From positions 83,946 through 147,945 of the forward strand of contig JAUQPR010000006.1 of NCBI GenBank assembly GCA_030550275.1: 64,000 nt of DNA. The letters are read 5' to 3'. How positions within the stretch are numbered: position 1 is the first letter of the stretch; every line of letters begins with the position of its first letter. Made by a program: the position numbers and the translations under genes. This document shows, one piece after another, positions 37,182 to 46,500 of the stretch. The stretch comes from Bacteroidota bacterium (GTDB lineage: Bacteria; Bacteroidota; Ignavibacteria; Kapaibacteriales; HRBIN21). A model generated the notes under the pieces. The model searched no databases, was not told the DNA's origin, and saw only the letters and a program-made list of their open reading frames with translations.

Positions 37182-38450
37182 ATGCGGGGACTGCAGAGAG
37201 TTGTGTGCATTGTTGGAGCAAGCCTTGTGGCGGCGCATGCGCAGCAACCACTGCAGGCGGGTGGTTCGGGCTACTTCGGGATAGGGGTCAACTGGGTAAT
37301 GGCGCAGGAACGCCGCAATTTGCAGCGCAGCGGTGCATCGCGTGTAGTGCAGCAGCAACAGCCTACGGGGGCAGAAGCATCGGCTGCAAGTACTGGAACG
37401 GTGCCAGCACCTGCCGCGCAGGGTACAACGGGTGCGGGCAAGCAACAGACTCCCCTGCGGCAGCAGCTCCAGGTGGCTTCGGGAGCGCTACACGCTCAGC
37501 AGCTGGCAATTGAGAGCACAACCAAGCCAGTACCGGTACCGGAACCTGTGGGTGCGCAAATCGAAAGCAGCCTGCCACAGGTGCCCAACTACGCTGAAAC
37601 CCTTCGGAATCTAATCAAGCAGCGGTTGTCGATGCCCTTACCACAGCACTTCTCGCTATGGGCTTCTGTCCCAACTACCAGTGGGTTGGAAGCGTGGGGG
37701 CTGCTACGGCAAGCCCTGCAGTTTCTGAAAGACCGACTGCCCCAACTATCCCAGCAGGACGCCCAGCTTGTGTCGGCTTTGTCGAACGATGAGAGTCTCG
37801 AATCGGCTCTATGGCAGGAAGCCAGGCGATTGCTGGAGGAGGAGCTTGTGCTGTCGCCTGTGGCAGGCTATTACCTGAAGCTGGTGGAGACTCTCAAAAA
37901 GCAGGAAGAGAAATTGCGAAAGGAGTTGTTGCAGATTCCCGAAGACCAGCGGGTAATGGCGAATCAGCGCTTTGTAGACCTGTACAACCGGTACCTTCAG
38001 TTGCAAAGCAATATCATGAACGTTGGCGCTTTGGCGGCGGCTGATTATGGCTTGCGAATTAACTGGCAGAATCTACTCGACCGTGCTGCAGCCAATCTCT
38101 TGCAGCCGGTGTGGAACATATTGCAGCGCCAAGAACTGGCAGTGCCTATGGAGCAGGCTATTGATGTAGCACTGAGGCAGTTGTGGGGCATGGCGAAGAA
38201 GAATCCTGATAACCCGAATCTTCAGAAGGCTCTTCAGCTCCTTGGGCAGATTCACGGATATGGTGGGCGGGAACTCACTGTTTTGGAAAGTGCTCAAGTT
38301 GCACAGTTGCATCGTGCCTACGTCACAGCACTGCAACAAGCTGGTCTGGAACCCGAGACTGTTTATTCTCTGGCAAGTGTTGTTACCAAGCCTGGCACTC
38401 TACCTGGGCTTGGCTGGAGTTCGGGACCCATCATTGAGGGGCCCAGGTAG
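37182..38450 (+). CDS. Chimeric secreted protein: barrel signal peptide fused to an unrecognised 380-residue protein
   Basis: 422 residues. Residues 1-39 (MRGLQRVVCIVGASLVAAHA, then a short mature start) are the same signal peptide and N-terminus as the barrel gene at 39308. From residue 40, a methionine one base after the insert boundary, the sequence is unrelated to the barrel. It has a Q/A/P-rich linker and then long predicted helices (for example LLEEELVLSPVAGYYLKLV and LKKQEEKLRKELLQ). No family is recognised. The stop TAG lies five bases past the right boundary, in barrel DNA read out of frame. Base composition is clearly less GC-rich (29 of 60 at 38041-38100). Predicted periplasmic or secreted. 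Confidence 0.7.
   Translation: MRGLQRVVCIVGASLVAAHAQQPLQAGGSGYFGIGVNWVMAQERRNLQRSGASRVVQQQQPTGAEASAASTGTVPAPAAQGTTGAGKQQTPLRQQLQVASGALHAQQLAIESTTKPVPVPEPVGAQIESSLPQVPNYAETLRNLIKQRLSMPLPQHFSLWASVPTTSGLEAWGLLRQALQFLKDRLPQLSQQDAQLVSALSNDESLESALWQEARRLLEEELVLSPVAGYYLKLVETLKKQEEKLRKELLQIPEDQRVMANQRFVDLYNRYLQLQSNIMNVGALAAADYGLRINWQNLLDRAAANLLQPVWNILQRQELAVPMEQAIDVALRQLWGMAKKNPDNPNLQKALQLLGQIHGYGGRELTVLESAQVAQLHRAYVTALQQAGLEPETVYSLASVVTKPGTLPGLGWSSGPIIEGPR
37298..38443. mobile_element. 1,146-bp foreign-looking insert in the barrel gene of copy A
   Basis: Compared with copy B, this segment replaces a single G between the shared sequences GTCAACTGGGT and CAGGTAGGCG. It is lower in GC than its surroundings. 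I see no transposase, no terminal inverted repeats and no target-site duplication, so it is not an ordinary insertion sequence; illegitimate recombination or a phage or plasmid gene fragment is possible. The mobile-element type is used only because it is an insertion. Confidence 0.55.
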
Positions 38451-39016
38451 GCGAGCTCTCGCGGCAACTTCAGAACGCTGGGTACGGGGAGCTGCGCTCG
38501 TGGATGGTGGGAATTGGCGGTGGAGGGATGGGGCGAATCCAGCGGTGGCTCATCGGTGGCGAAGGGTATGGGCTGGTGGAGCAAAAAGCTGCTGCGATGG
38601 GGAAGGAGGCGCGGCTCTCCGGCGGGTATGGGTTCTTTACGCTGGGCTACACCGTTGCCGAGCCGGCAGGGGTCTCTCTCGCGCTGCTCGGAGGGATTGG
38701 CGGGGGCAGTTTGGGATTGAGCCTCGTGCGGGATAGCACTATGGGCTTTGGGGAGTTGCTTGCCAATCCCGCGGGGGCGGTTGAGCTGCGCACCGGTGGA
38801 TGGCTGCTGCAGGCGGGCGTTGTGGCTGAGGCTGTCTTCGCACGGGGATTGTTGCTGACGGTGCGGGCGGGGTGGATTCTCCCGCTGGGATGGAGCGGCT
38901 TTGAGATAGGGGATCGAGCCGTTGCAGGCGCTCCCAAAGCGACGCTCGGAGGTGCCTACGTTCGCGTTGGAATCGGCGGCAGTTCTCCTCGACGGTGGAT
39001 GCGCGATGGGGATTGA
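38444..39016 (+). pseudogene. Headless beta-barrel gene, copy A
   Basis: The barrel frame here opens after a TGA at 38435-38437 and has no start codon until ATG 38504, so promoter, signal peptide and first strand are lost to the chimeric gene upstream. From 38504 it would give 170 residues ending like copy B (SSPRRWMRDGD). The remainder is nearly identical to copy B, so the disruption is recent or maintained by gene conversion. Confidence 0.75.
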
Positions 39017-39194
39017 GGGGCTTGATCCGGTGCTGCACGAGCGCGTGCGCTTGGGGATTCTGGTGCTCCTGGTGCAGGCAGGCGAGCTGGATTTCCAGAC
39101 GCTCAAGCGCGCTCTGGGAGTGACCGATGGGAATTTGGCGCAGCATTTGCGCGTGTTGGAGGAAGCCGGGGTTATCCTCCTGGGCGTGCGGTAG
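39006..39194 (+). pseudogene. Truncated winged-helix regulator, copy A
   Basis: 62 residues, identical to the first 57 residues of the complete copy at 39981 and then ending LLGVR from the duplicated murC tail. The recognition-helix region (LKRALGVTDGNLAQHLRVLEEAGV) is retained, but the wing and C-terminal helix are lost. It might be a non-functional remnant or a competitor of the full protein. Confidence 0.7.
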
Positions 39195-39234
39195 TTCGTG
39201 CATGGAGGTTCACCCGCTTTCCGCGCAAGTGTAC

Positions 39235-39262
39235 TTTGCGATGAAAAGTTTTCGTAATTTCG
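39235..39262 (+). promoter_or_regulatory. Promoter of the barrel gene (copy B)
   Basis: TTTG at 39235-39238 and TAATTTCG at 39255-39262 with 16-nt spacing, as in copy A. AGGGAGG precedes ATG 39308 as in copy A. Confidence 0.5.
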
Positions 39263-39307
39263 CCCCCGGCTGAGGGTGCAAGTGCAACATCATCCAGGGA
39301 GGTTGCC

Positions 39308-39991
39308 ATGCGGGGAGTGGTTGTGTGCATTGTTGGAGCAAGCCTTGTGGCGGCGCATGCGCAGCAGCCACTGCAGGCGGGTGGTTCGGGCTGCTTCGGG
39401 ATAGGGGTCAACTGGGTGCAGGTAGGCGAGCTCTCGCGGCAACTTCAGAACGCTGGGTACGGGGAGCTGCGCTCGTGGATGGTGGGAATTGGCGGTGGAG
39501 GGATGGGGCGAATCCAGCGGTGGCTCATCGGTGGCGAAGGGTATGGGCTGGTGGAGCAAAAAGCTGCTGCGATGGGGAAGGAGGCGCGGCTCTCCGGCGG
39601 GTATGGGTTCTTTACGCTGGGCTACACCGTTGCCGAGCCGGCAGGGGTCTCTCTCGCGCTGCTCGGAGGGATTGGCGGGGGCAGTTTGGGATTGAGCCTC
39701 GTGCGGGATAGCACTATGGGCTTTGGGGAGTTGCTTGCCAATCCCGCGGGGGCGGTTGAGCTGCGCACCGGTGGATGGCTGCTGCAGGCGGGCGTTGTGG
39801 CTGAGGCTGTCTTCGCACGGGGATTGTTGCTGACGGTGCGGGCGGGGTGGATTCTCCCGCTGGGATGGAGCGGCTTTGAGATAGGGGATCGAGCCGTTGC
39901 AGGCGCTCCCAAAGCGACGCTCGGAGGTGCCTACGTTCGCGTTGGAATTGGCGGCAGTTCTCCTCGACGGTGGATGCGCGATGGGGATTGA
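39308..39991 (+). CDS. Outer-membrane beta-barrel protein, complete copy B
   Basis: 227 residues with signal peptide (MRGVVVCIVGASLVAAHA). The mature protein is glycine-rich with alternating strands: FGIGVNWVQVGELSRQLQNA, MVGIGGGGMGRIQRWLIGGE and LLGGIGGGSLGLSLV. This pattern recurs in small outer-membrane barrels of Bacteroidota and relatives. No enzymatic motif is visible. It overlaps the winged-helix gene by 11 bp, which suggests coupled expression. Confidence 0.72.
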   Translation: MRGVVVCIVGASLVAAHAQQPLQAGGSGCFGIGVNWVQVGELSRQLQNAGYGELRSWMVGIGGGGMGRIQRWLIGGEGYGLVEQKAAAMGKEARLSGGYGFFTLGYTVAEPAGVSLALLGGIGGGSLGLSLVRDSTMGFGELLANPAGAVELRTGGWLLQAGVVAEAVFARGLLLTVRAGWILPLGWSGFEIGDRAVAGAPKATLGGAYVRVGIGGSSPRRWMRDGD

Positions 39992-40286
39992 GGGGCTTGA
40001 TCCGGTCCTGCACGAGCGCGTGCGCTTGGGGATTCTGGTGCTCCTGGTGCAGGCAGGCGAGCTGGATTTCCAGACGCTCAAACGCGCTCTGGGAGTGACC
40101 GATGGAAATTTGGCGCAGCATTTGCGCGTGTTGGAGGAAGCCGGAGTTATCCACGCCAGGAAGGGATTCCAGGGGCGGCGTCCGCGGACGGTGTATCAGC
40201 TCACCGAATCCGGGCGTCGGCGATTCGAACAGTATCTGGAAGCATTGCGTGGGCTGCTGGGTCCCCTTTCGGGCGGGCAGCCGTAG
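39981..40286 (+). CDS. Small winged-helix transcriptional regulator (HTH_27/MarR-like), complete copy
   Basis: 101 residues from ATG 39981. The helix-turn-helix is DFQTLKRALGVTDGNLAQHL, the wing GRRPRTVYQLTESGRRRFEQ. The family usually regulates an adjacent membrane protein gene. It sits between the barrel gene and a multi-pass membrane protein (40313), 26 bp downstream, so it probably controls this locus. Confidence 0.8.
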   Translation: MGIEGLDPVLHERVRLGILVLLVQAGELDFQTLKRALGVTDGNLAQHLRVLEEAGVIHARKGFQGRRPRTVYQLTESGRRRFEQYLEALRGLLGPLSGGQP

Positions 40287-40312
40287 AATGTTCCACAACA
40301 ACGGGACGCACA

Positions 40313-41074
40313 ATGCAATCGCACAAGCTCTCGCAGCAGGAACTGCAGCAACTGCTTGAGACGGTGGACGTCCTGCGCCTCCTGACGGCGCGGGGACAGC
40401 AGGAGATGCGCCACGTGGCGCCCTACCTCATCGGGTGGGGGCTCTACGGGGTGCTCAACCAGGTGCTCCAGCTCGTACTGCACCGGGCGTTTTGGGCTGA
40501 GGGGATGTTCCTTGCCTTTGCAATTGCTACGGGGCTGCTCTTTGGCGTCTTCCCGACGGTGCTCTACTGGGTCGGGGCGGCGGTACTTGGGATCGGGAGC
40601 CTCTACCTTTTTGCGCAGCAACCGGCGCTGGTGTTTGTGGTGTTCGCTGTTGCGATCTTCGCCGCGATGCTGCTGAGCTATACGACGGCGGCGCGGCAGG
40701 GGCGGCTGGCGGAGATGCCCTTTCGGGTCAGCCTCGCGCAGAAGTTGGGCGTGCTCTGGGGTGCGCTGGCGGCGGGGAGCTGGCTCTTCGTCCTTGCGGT
40801 TGCCCGGGGTGAGCCGGCGGTGTCCGGGATGTGGTTTTCGGCATTCTGGGCGTTCGTTGTGGGGATTGGGCTCATGGCAACGGGCTTCCTGGCGCCGCCG
40901 CTGCTGTGGCTGGGGATCCTGCAGGTGTTGGGGTCCGCGCTGGGGCTGTACCTAAGGAGCTGGGCAGTGCTGCAAGGGGTATGGCTGGTGCTTGCCCTTG
41001 GAATGTTCCTTGTGGGGCTGCTGTACTGGGTTCGCCGTCCTGAAGCGCTGGGCTCCGTGCAGCCGACAACGTGA
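40313..41074 (+). CDS. Multi-pass membrane protein, function unknown
   Basis: 253 residues. A soluble N-terminal stretch ([20 protein letters not shown]) is followed by about seven membrane helices. Proteins of this type often accompany a small winged-helix regulator, as here. I recognise no transporter motif. Its last codons are followed by a -7 element for the aldolase gene. Confidence 0.65.
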   Translation: MQSHKLSQQELQQLLETVDVLRLLTARGQQEMRHVAPYLIGWGLYGVLNQVLQLVLHRAFWAEGMFLAFAIATGLLFGVFPTVLYWVGAAVLGIGSLYLFAQQPALVFVVFAVAIFAAMLLSYTTAARQGRLAEMPFRVSLAQKLGVLWGALAAGSWLFVLAVARGEPAVSGMWFSAFWAFVVGIGLMATGFLAPPLLWLGILQVLGSALGLYLRSWAVLQGVWLVLALGMFLVGLLYWVRRPEALGSVQPTT

Positions 41075-41092
41075 GGAAGCTCTCGGTTGCGG

Positions 41093-41100
41093 TAAATTTG
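41093..41100 (+). promoter_or_regulatory. -7 promoter element (TAAATTTG) of the aldolase gene
   Basis: Exact TAnnTTTG followed by CAG, 34 nt before ATG 41134. It lies inside the longer open frame starting at GTG 41071, which argues for the later start. Confidence 0.65.
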
Positions 41101-41133
41101 CAGCCGAGAGGTCAAACGATCCGACCGGGGAAG

Positions 41134-42240
41134 ATGGCGGAGGCACCGGCGGTACAGGCTCCACGGGTACGCGCAGATGGTGCAATTCTGGATCGCATCG
41201 TCGAGCTCTTGGGTGAAGCACAGGCGCGCGAGCTCCTGGAGCACCGCTGCACGACGATTCCCAAAGAGCTGCTGCATCTGCCGGGACCGGACTTTGTCGA
41301 TCGCGTCTTTGCCAGCTCGGACCGCAACAATCGGGTGCTGCGCAATCTGCAGTGGATCTTCAACACCGGTCGGCTGGCGGGGACGGGGTATCTCTCGATC
41401 CTGCCGGTGGATCAAGGGGTGGAGCACTCCGCCGGTGCCAGCTTTGCGCCGAATCCGATATACTTCGACCCGGAGAACATCGTGCGCTTGGCGCTCGAAG
41501 GTGGGTGCAATGCCGTCGCCTCCAGCTTTGGGGTGCTCGGCAGCGTTGCCCGCAAGTATGCCCACAAGATCCCCTTCATCGTCAAGCTCAACCACAACGA
41601 GCTGCTGAGCTACCCGAACAAGTACGACCAGGTGCTCTTCGGGACGGTTCGCCAAGCCTACGACATGGGTGCCGCTGCCGTTGGAGCGACCATCTACTTC
41701 GGTTCCCCGGAGAGCAGCCGCCAGATTCGCGAGATTGCCGAAGCCTTCGCCTATGCGCACGAGCTGGGGATGGCAACGGTCCTGTGGTGCTACCTGCGCA
41801 ACAGTGCCTTCAAAGCCGATAAGGACTACCACGTTGCAGCCGACCTGACCGGGCAGGCGAACTATCTCGGTGCGACGCTGCAGGCGGACCTGGTCAAGCA
41901 GAAGCTGCCGGAGAACAACGGCGGCTTTGTAGCGCTGAACTTCGGTCGGACCAGCCCATTGGTGTACGAGCGGCTGACCTCGGAGCATCCCATCGACCTG
42001 TGCCGCTACCAGGTGGCAAACTGCTTTATGGGGCGCGTAGGGCTCATCAACAGCGGGGGCGAATCCAAGGGTGCAAGCGATTTTGCCGAAGCCGTGCGCA
42101 CCGCTATCATCAACAAGCGAGCTGGTGGGATGGGGCTCATCTCCGGGCGCAAGGCGTTCCAGCGCCCGATGGAGGAGGGGATTCGGCTGCTGCATGCCAT
42201 TCAGGATGTGTACCTGTGTGCCGAGGTCACCGTTGCGTGA
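41134..42240 (+). CDS. fbaB: Class I fructose-bisphosphate aldolase, DhnA/FbaB type
   Basis: 368 residues from ATG 41134. The block [21 protein letters not shown] and the Schiff-base region [20 protein letters not shown] are characteristic of the bacterial and archaeal class I enzymes, and the phosphate-binding glycines appear in [11 protein letters not shown]. It interconverts fructose 1,6-bisphosphate with triose phosphates. A lipoprotein gene follows 40 bp later. Confidence 0.92.
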   Translation: MAEAPAVQAPRVRADGAILDRIVELLGEAQARELLEHRCTTIPKELLHLPGPDFVDRVFASSDRNNRVLRNLQWIFNTGRLAGTGYLSILPVDQGVEHSAGASFAPNPIYFDPENIVRLALEGGCNAVASSFGVLGSVARKYAHKIPFIVKLNHNELLSYPNKYDQVLFGTVRQAYDMGAAAVGATIYFGSPESSRQIREIAEAFAYAHELGMATVLWCYLRNSAFKADKDYHVAADLTGQANYLGATLQADLVKQKLPENNGGFVALNFGRTSPLVYERLTSEHPIDLCRYQVANCFMGRVGLINSGGESKGASDFAEAVRTAIINKRAGGMGLISGRKAFQRPMEEGIRLLHAIQDVYLCAEVTVA

Positions 42241-42280
42241 GCCGGCACGGTCATATGTCGAACTCTCAACGGTGGATGCC

Positions 42281-43051
42281 ATGAAGCGGTGGCGAATTCC
42301 GGCGGCAGCGCTTGCTGCCCTTGTCATGGTGGGGTGTTCGAAGGAGGAGCCCACGCAGCCCTCGCAGCCCAAGAACTACATGCCTCTGGCAGTGGGCAAC
42401 TGGTGGGTGTACAGTAGGGTGCAGTTGGACACGAACGGAAATGAAAAGCCGGGGACGGAGCAGCGCGATTCTACGGTAGTGGTTGGCACCGTCCGGATAG
42501 CGGGCAAAACTGCGTATGAGCTGGTGAGCTACATCGACGGGCAAGCGGGTGATACCACCTACGTGGCGCTCGAGGGCAACAAGCTCTACATGTACATGGA
42601 CACGAGCAACGTGCGTGACAATCCGCTCAGCGTATTCGGTCCGTGGATGCTGATGGTGGACTTCTCCGGGCAATCCTGGAGCACGCAGGACAGCGTGCGC
42701 CTGGACAACGTGGAGCTCTTTGGGTACACGGGGACGTTCATTGGCGTTGCCCAGCTCAGTGGGCGGCGTGTGGGGAGTGAGGCGGTGCAGATTCGCGAGC
42801 GTGGTCAGACGGTGCAGGCGGAGAAGTTCGAGCTGAAGCCGAGCCTCATCGGGAATTTCGAAGCCCAGGGGATCCGGGTCCCTGTCCGGTTCGAGATGCC
42901 GATCGCGATGGGGTTTGCGGAGAACATCGGGCGAGTTTCCAACCGCACCGGACCCGGGGGTCTAAACGTTCAACTGCCGCCGCCGCTGCCTCCACAGCAG
43001 ATAAAATTTGAGGGCGAGGCTGGCGTACTGCTCAACTACCAGGTGCGGTGA
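42281..43051 (+). CDS. Lipoprotein of unknown function
   Basis: 256 residues with signal peptide and lipobox (AALVMVGC). Mature protein begins SKEEPTQPSQP, then a soluble beta-rich domain (NYMPLAVGNWWVYSRVQ, a phrase frequent in Bacteroidota lipoproteins). The end, PPPLPPQQIKFEGEAGVLLN, is proline-rich. Function unknown; probably surface or outer-membrane anchored. Confidence 0.68.
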   Translation: MKRWRIPAAALAALVMVGCSKEEPTQPSQPKNYMPLAVGNWWVYSRVQLDTNGNEKPGTEQRDSTVVVGTVRIAGKTAYELVSYIDGQAGDTTYVALEGNKLYMYMDTSNVRDNPLSVFGPWMLMVDFSGQSWSTQDSVRLDNVELFGYTGTFIGVAQLSGRRVGSEAVQIRERGQTVQAEKFELKPSLIGNFEAQGIRVPVRFEMPIAMGFAENIGRVSNRTGPGGLNVQLPPPLPPQQIKFEGEAGVLLNYQVR

Positions 43052-43109
43052 GCGGTGGTGGGCAACACGGCGCGGCGAGAAACGTCGTACCAAGCGCCGG
43101 TGTGCTTCC

Positions 43110-43193
43110 GGAGGGTTCGCCTAACTGGTAGGGCAGCGGTCTTGAAAACCGCCGGGCGATGAGCCCATGAGGGTTCGAGTCCCTCACCCTCCG
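43110..43193 (+). tRNA. tRNA-Ser (anticodon TGA)
   Basis: 84 nt. The acceptor stem GGAGGGT pairs with ACCCTCC, followed by a G discriminator. The anticodon stem GCGGT/ACCGC encloses loop CTTGAAA, giving TGA. A variable arm (GGGC/GCCC) and a T arm (GAGGG-TTCGAGT-CCCTC) are present, the long variable arm being expected of tRNA-Ser. CCA is not encoded. Confidence 0.92.
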
Positions 43194-43198
43194 CACGG

Positions 43199-43588
43199 TC
43201 AAGGCAGGATTTCGCACTCCACCTCGGCGATGCCCTGGGCGAGCATCTCCAGGGCACGGGCAGCAGCCAGGGAGAGATCCAAGACGCGCCCCGGCACGCG
43301 TGGACCTCGGTCGTTGATGCGCACGACCACCGTGCGCCCGTTGGACAAGTTGCGCACGCGCAGCCGTGTGCCGAAGGGCAAGCTCGGGTGAGCGGCGGTG
43401 AATTGTGCGGGGTCGTAGGGTTCACCGCTGGCGGTGAGGCGCCCGCGGAACTCCTCACCGTAGTAGGAGGCAATCCCGCGGAAGCTGCGCCCCAGTGGAG
43501 CGTTCCCATCGGAGCTACTGAAGCGGACGGTGCTGGCGCAGGCGCTCAGCAGAAGAGCAAGACTCACCCATGCGCACGCGGGCATCAT
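43199..43588 (-). CDS. RlpA-like lipoprotein (DPBB domain)
   Basis: 129 residues from ATG 43588, which overlaps the TamB stop (ATGA). Lipobox LALLLSAC; then the DPBB domain with GIASYYGEEFRGRLTASGE and VVRINDRGPRVPGRVLDLS. This is a compact RlpA with only the barrel, expected to bind or cleave peptidoglycan strands from the outer membrane. A paralogue is at 18639. Coupling to tamB suggests envelope biogenesis. Confidence 0.85.
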   Translation of the reverse strand: MMPACAWVSLALLLSACASTVRFSSSDGNAPLGRSFRGIASYYGEEFRGRLTASGEPYDPAQFTAAHPSLPFGTRLRVRNLSNGRTVVVRINDRGPRVPGRVLDLSLAAARALEMLAQGIAEVECEILP

Positions 43589-46500
43589 AGCCGGACGCTG
43601 ATACGCACCTCCCACAGCCGCTGGTTGCTCGGTAGGGTAACGGTGCTGCTGCCGGTCGTGGTGCTCAGTTGCAGCAGGACTTGACGCAGGAACCCAGGGC
43701 TGCCGCGCAGCAGCTCGCTCAGTGGGATCTCAACGCTGAACTCGGCTTGCTGGAGAGGATTGCCGACCGTTCCGCCCCACCGCAGGGTGATGCCGCCGAG
43801 CTGTCCGGTGATGCGCGCCCGAAGCTGCTCCAGGTCGAAGGTCCCACTCACAGGGTCCAGTTGCACATCCTGCACAACGCCGAGTCCGCGGAAGAGCTCG
43901 GTTGCGGCTTTGGAGGCGATCGTTGTCAGATTGGCAATGGGGATATTGCTGCCCAAGGCGGCTTGCGTTGCACCGCCGCCTTCGAGCTCCTCCTGCGTGC
44001 GCCCGGTCAGCAGCAGCCAGACGATATCGGAGAAGAGCTTGCTCTCATCGCCCGTTCCGGGGGTTCCGGCAATCCAGTAGCGCCAGTTGCCGATGCGCAG
44101 GTTCCGACGGCTGCCCTGGATGGTGAAGCGGATCTCATAGCTTTGGCGCTGCCCGCCGAGGATGCGTACGCCTTGGTAGCGCACCTCAAGGTCCAGTTCG
44201 GGATTGTCCAGCTCGCCGGTGGTGAAGGCGATGACACCGGTGGCGGCGAAGTTGCGGTAGAACTTGTACGTTGAGCCCTCGCGCAGCCGGAAGCGCCCCA
44301 GGAGCTGAGGCTTCCCGTCGGGTCCGGTAACGTACGCCAGCGGTACCCCGGGGGTTTCGGCTTCCAGGATTGCAATCAACTGCTGCGTAGGCGCCAGGTC
44401 AACCGTCAGGAAGAACTCGCCGACAAGGTACACGCGCAGGTCGTAGCGCAGGCGCGTTGCAAAATCGGCTTCGCTTGCCGGCGGCGCAGGCGGGGGGAGC
44501 TCCGGAAACTGGCGGGCAGCGACCCAATGGTACTGCGCCAACAGCCACTGCTGCTGTGCTTCGGCAAGGAAGGGTTCGGGCAGAATCAGGCGGGCAGAGA
44601 GCAGCAGCAGGGTCCCGCTGAGCTGCGGCTGCTCCCACGTCCCCCACAACTGCAGGCTCTCACTGCCGGTGCTGATGAGTACGGGACCGTAGAACATCGG
44701 ATTCACCGCCGCCGAAGCGTAGCTCAGCACCAGAAGGCGCCGGATCCGCACCCGGAGGTCGAACGCCCAGGGACGCAGCTCGCGGAGTCCAATGGTGCCG
44801 GTCAGCGTTGCACCACTGTTGGGCAGGTCCTCGGGGAGATTCCACAGGGCAAGCTGCTCGATGGTCAACTGCTGCCGGAGGAAGCGTGCCCGCACCAGTG
44901 CTCGGTAGGGGATGGCAGTTCGTTGCAGCACGAACGAGAGGGTGTCGCTGCGCAGCCACCCTTCGAATTCCAGCCCCGTTGGCAGGTGTCCCTGAATGGT
45001 GAGCTCGGCGCTGAGCTGTCCCCTGAGCTCACGCAGTTGTGGCGCTGCCGGACTGAGCACTGTGGCAGCGATTTGCTCCGCCCGCAAGGAGAGCGCAACG
45101 GGGACGCGTTCGAACTCCTCCGGCACAAGCGGGAAGCTCCCGATAGACAGCAGCAACCGTTGCTGCTGCTGTTCCAGGAAGAGCTCGCCCTGCAGGGTGT
45201 TCGCTTGCGTGGCGAAGTGCATTCGGAGCGTGCCCAGCGGCACCTTCTCGTAGCGCAGTTGCCGCAGCCAGAGGCTTCCAAGCGCTTTCGGAGCGGCAAA
45301 GGCTCCCTGGAGCCGAACCCGCGCAGAGTCTATCAAGCCATCGAGATTCTGGACCTCCGGGTAGTCTGCGAGCACAACCGGCAGAAGGTCGCGCAGTCGA
45401 AGCCCCTGTACGGAGAGCTCCAGTCCGGCGAACCTCTCCCATCCGGTTCTGCCGTGCACGCAGAGCCGTTCGGCTTCCGGGCGTTGGAGCAGTAGCGAAT
45501 CCACGGTGATGCCCTCCGGGCTGATGTACAGCTCAAAGGGGCGTGGCGCCATCCAGCGTAGCCCAGCGGCTGTGTACTCCAGGGCAAGCAGCGGTGTGGA
45601 GAGCCGGTACGCCGTGCCTTCGTCCGTAAGGCGTGCCTCCCAAAGCATCCGGAGCTGCAGCAACTGTGCCGAAAGGCGCAGCCGCCCGCTGTCGGGAGAG
45701 AGCGTGTACGCCAGGTGCAGGGAATCCAACCGCTGCTTGCCGTTGCTGAGTGCTTCGAGCAGAAGCGAGCCGCCGAGCGTACGCAGTTGTACGGTAGGAC
45801 GGGCGGAGAATCCCAGCCTGAGCCCGTCGCCACGGAGAGCGCCGATGCGCACCTGCGATTCCGGTGTCCGCAGGTGGAGGTCGCGCAGCAGCACGCGCGA
45901 GAATTCCAGGCGGAGCGAATCCGGGCGCGCCGAAAGCGTCCCCTCCAGGCTGAGCGAGCCGGTCAGCTCGTTCGGAGCAAGCCAGCGGTTGAGCCAGCCC
46001 AGATCGCGGATCTCCAGGCGGAATGCCACGGTGGCGGTATCCGGCAGCGGGCGCAACTGCACCGGCGGAGGGGCAGTTGCTCGAACGTGCTGCTCCTGCG
46101 TCCAGAGCCAGTGTTGGGAGGCTGCCGACATCGCCTCCAGCAGGTTTGGCAGTTGGCTCAGCCGCCACTGTCCCGAAAGCTGTACCGTTGCTGGCGCCCC
46201 GGTCACCTGCACAAAGCGCACCGATGCCGAAGGTCGGCTGATGCTGACCGCCAGCTCAAAGGGCAGCAGTGCCCATTGGGCGTACTGCAGCTCGGAGAGC
46301 TGTGCCTGCAGGAAGCCCTCCAGGCTGTCCGGATGCGCTCCACGTCCGGAGAGCTGGAAACGCGCGCTGAGCCACTGCGGGAGCGCCGTATCCTGCAGCA
46401 CGGCAGCCAGGGGAAAGTGGACGAGTTCGGCGTTGAAGCGGTAACTCGGCTGTTCGGGCGTGCGCAGGTCTGCCCAGCCGTAGGCGCGGACCTGGGTGGA

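Larger units (their letters stand above)
37049..39177. repeat. Tandem duplication, copy A (interrupted)
   Basis: Direct repeat of 39176-40152, spanning the murC tail, promoter, beta-barrel gene and 5' part of the winged-helix gene. The right part (38444-39177) differs from copy B at only about five positions in 734 by eye. The left part (37049-37297) is less similar, around 90%, with changes clustered in 37077-37150 and a 6-bp insert in the signal-peptide region. The extra length is due to the insert 37298-38443. The junction with copy B shares only CC, suggesting microhomology-mediated duplication. Confidence 0.9.
39176..40152. repeat. Tandem duplication, copy B (intact)
   Basis: The uninterrupted copy, about 977 bp, holding the promoter, a complete beta-barrel gene and the first half of the complete winged-helix gene. 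Beyond 40152 the winged-helix gene continues in unique sequence. Confidence 0.9.

Noticed and set aside
37298..38443. Insertion sequence or prophage fragment
   Set aside because: No transposase, integrase, terminal inverted repeats or target-site duplication could be found, so only an unspecified insertion is claimed.
40678..42372. Minus-strand open frame of 564 codons
   Set aside because: Antisense to the membrane protein and class I aldolase genes, which have clear family motifs.
43110..43193. tRNA-Sec
   Set aside because: The anticodon loop gives TGA (serine); selenocysteine tRNA would have TCA and a longer acceptor stem.
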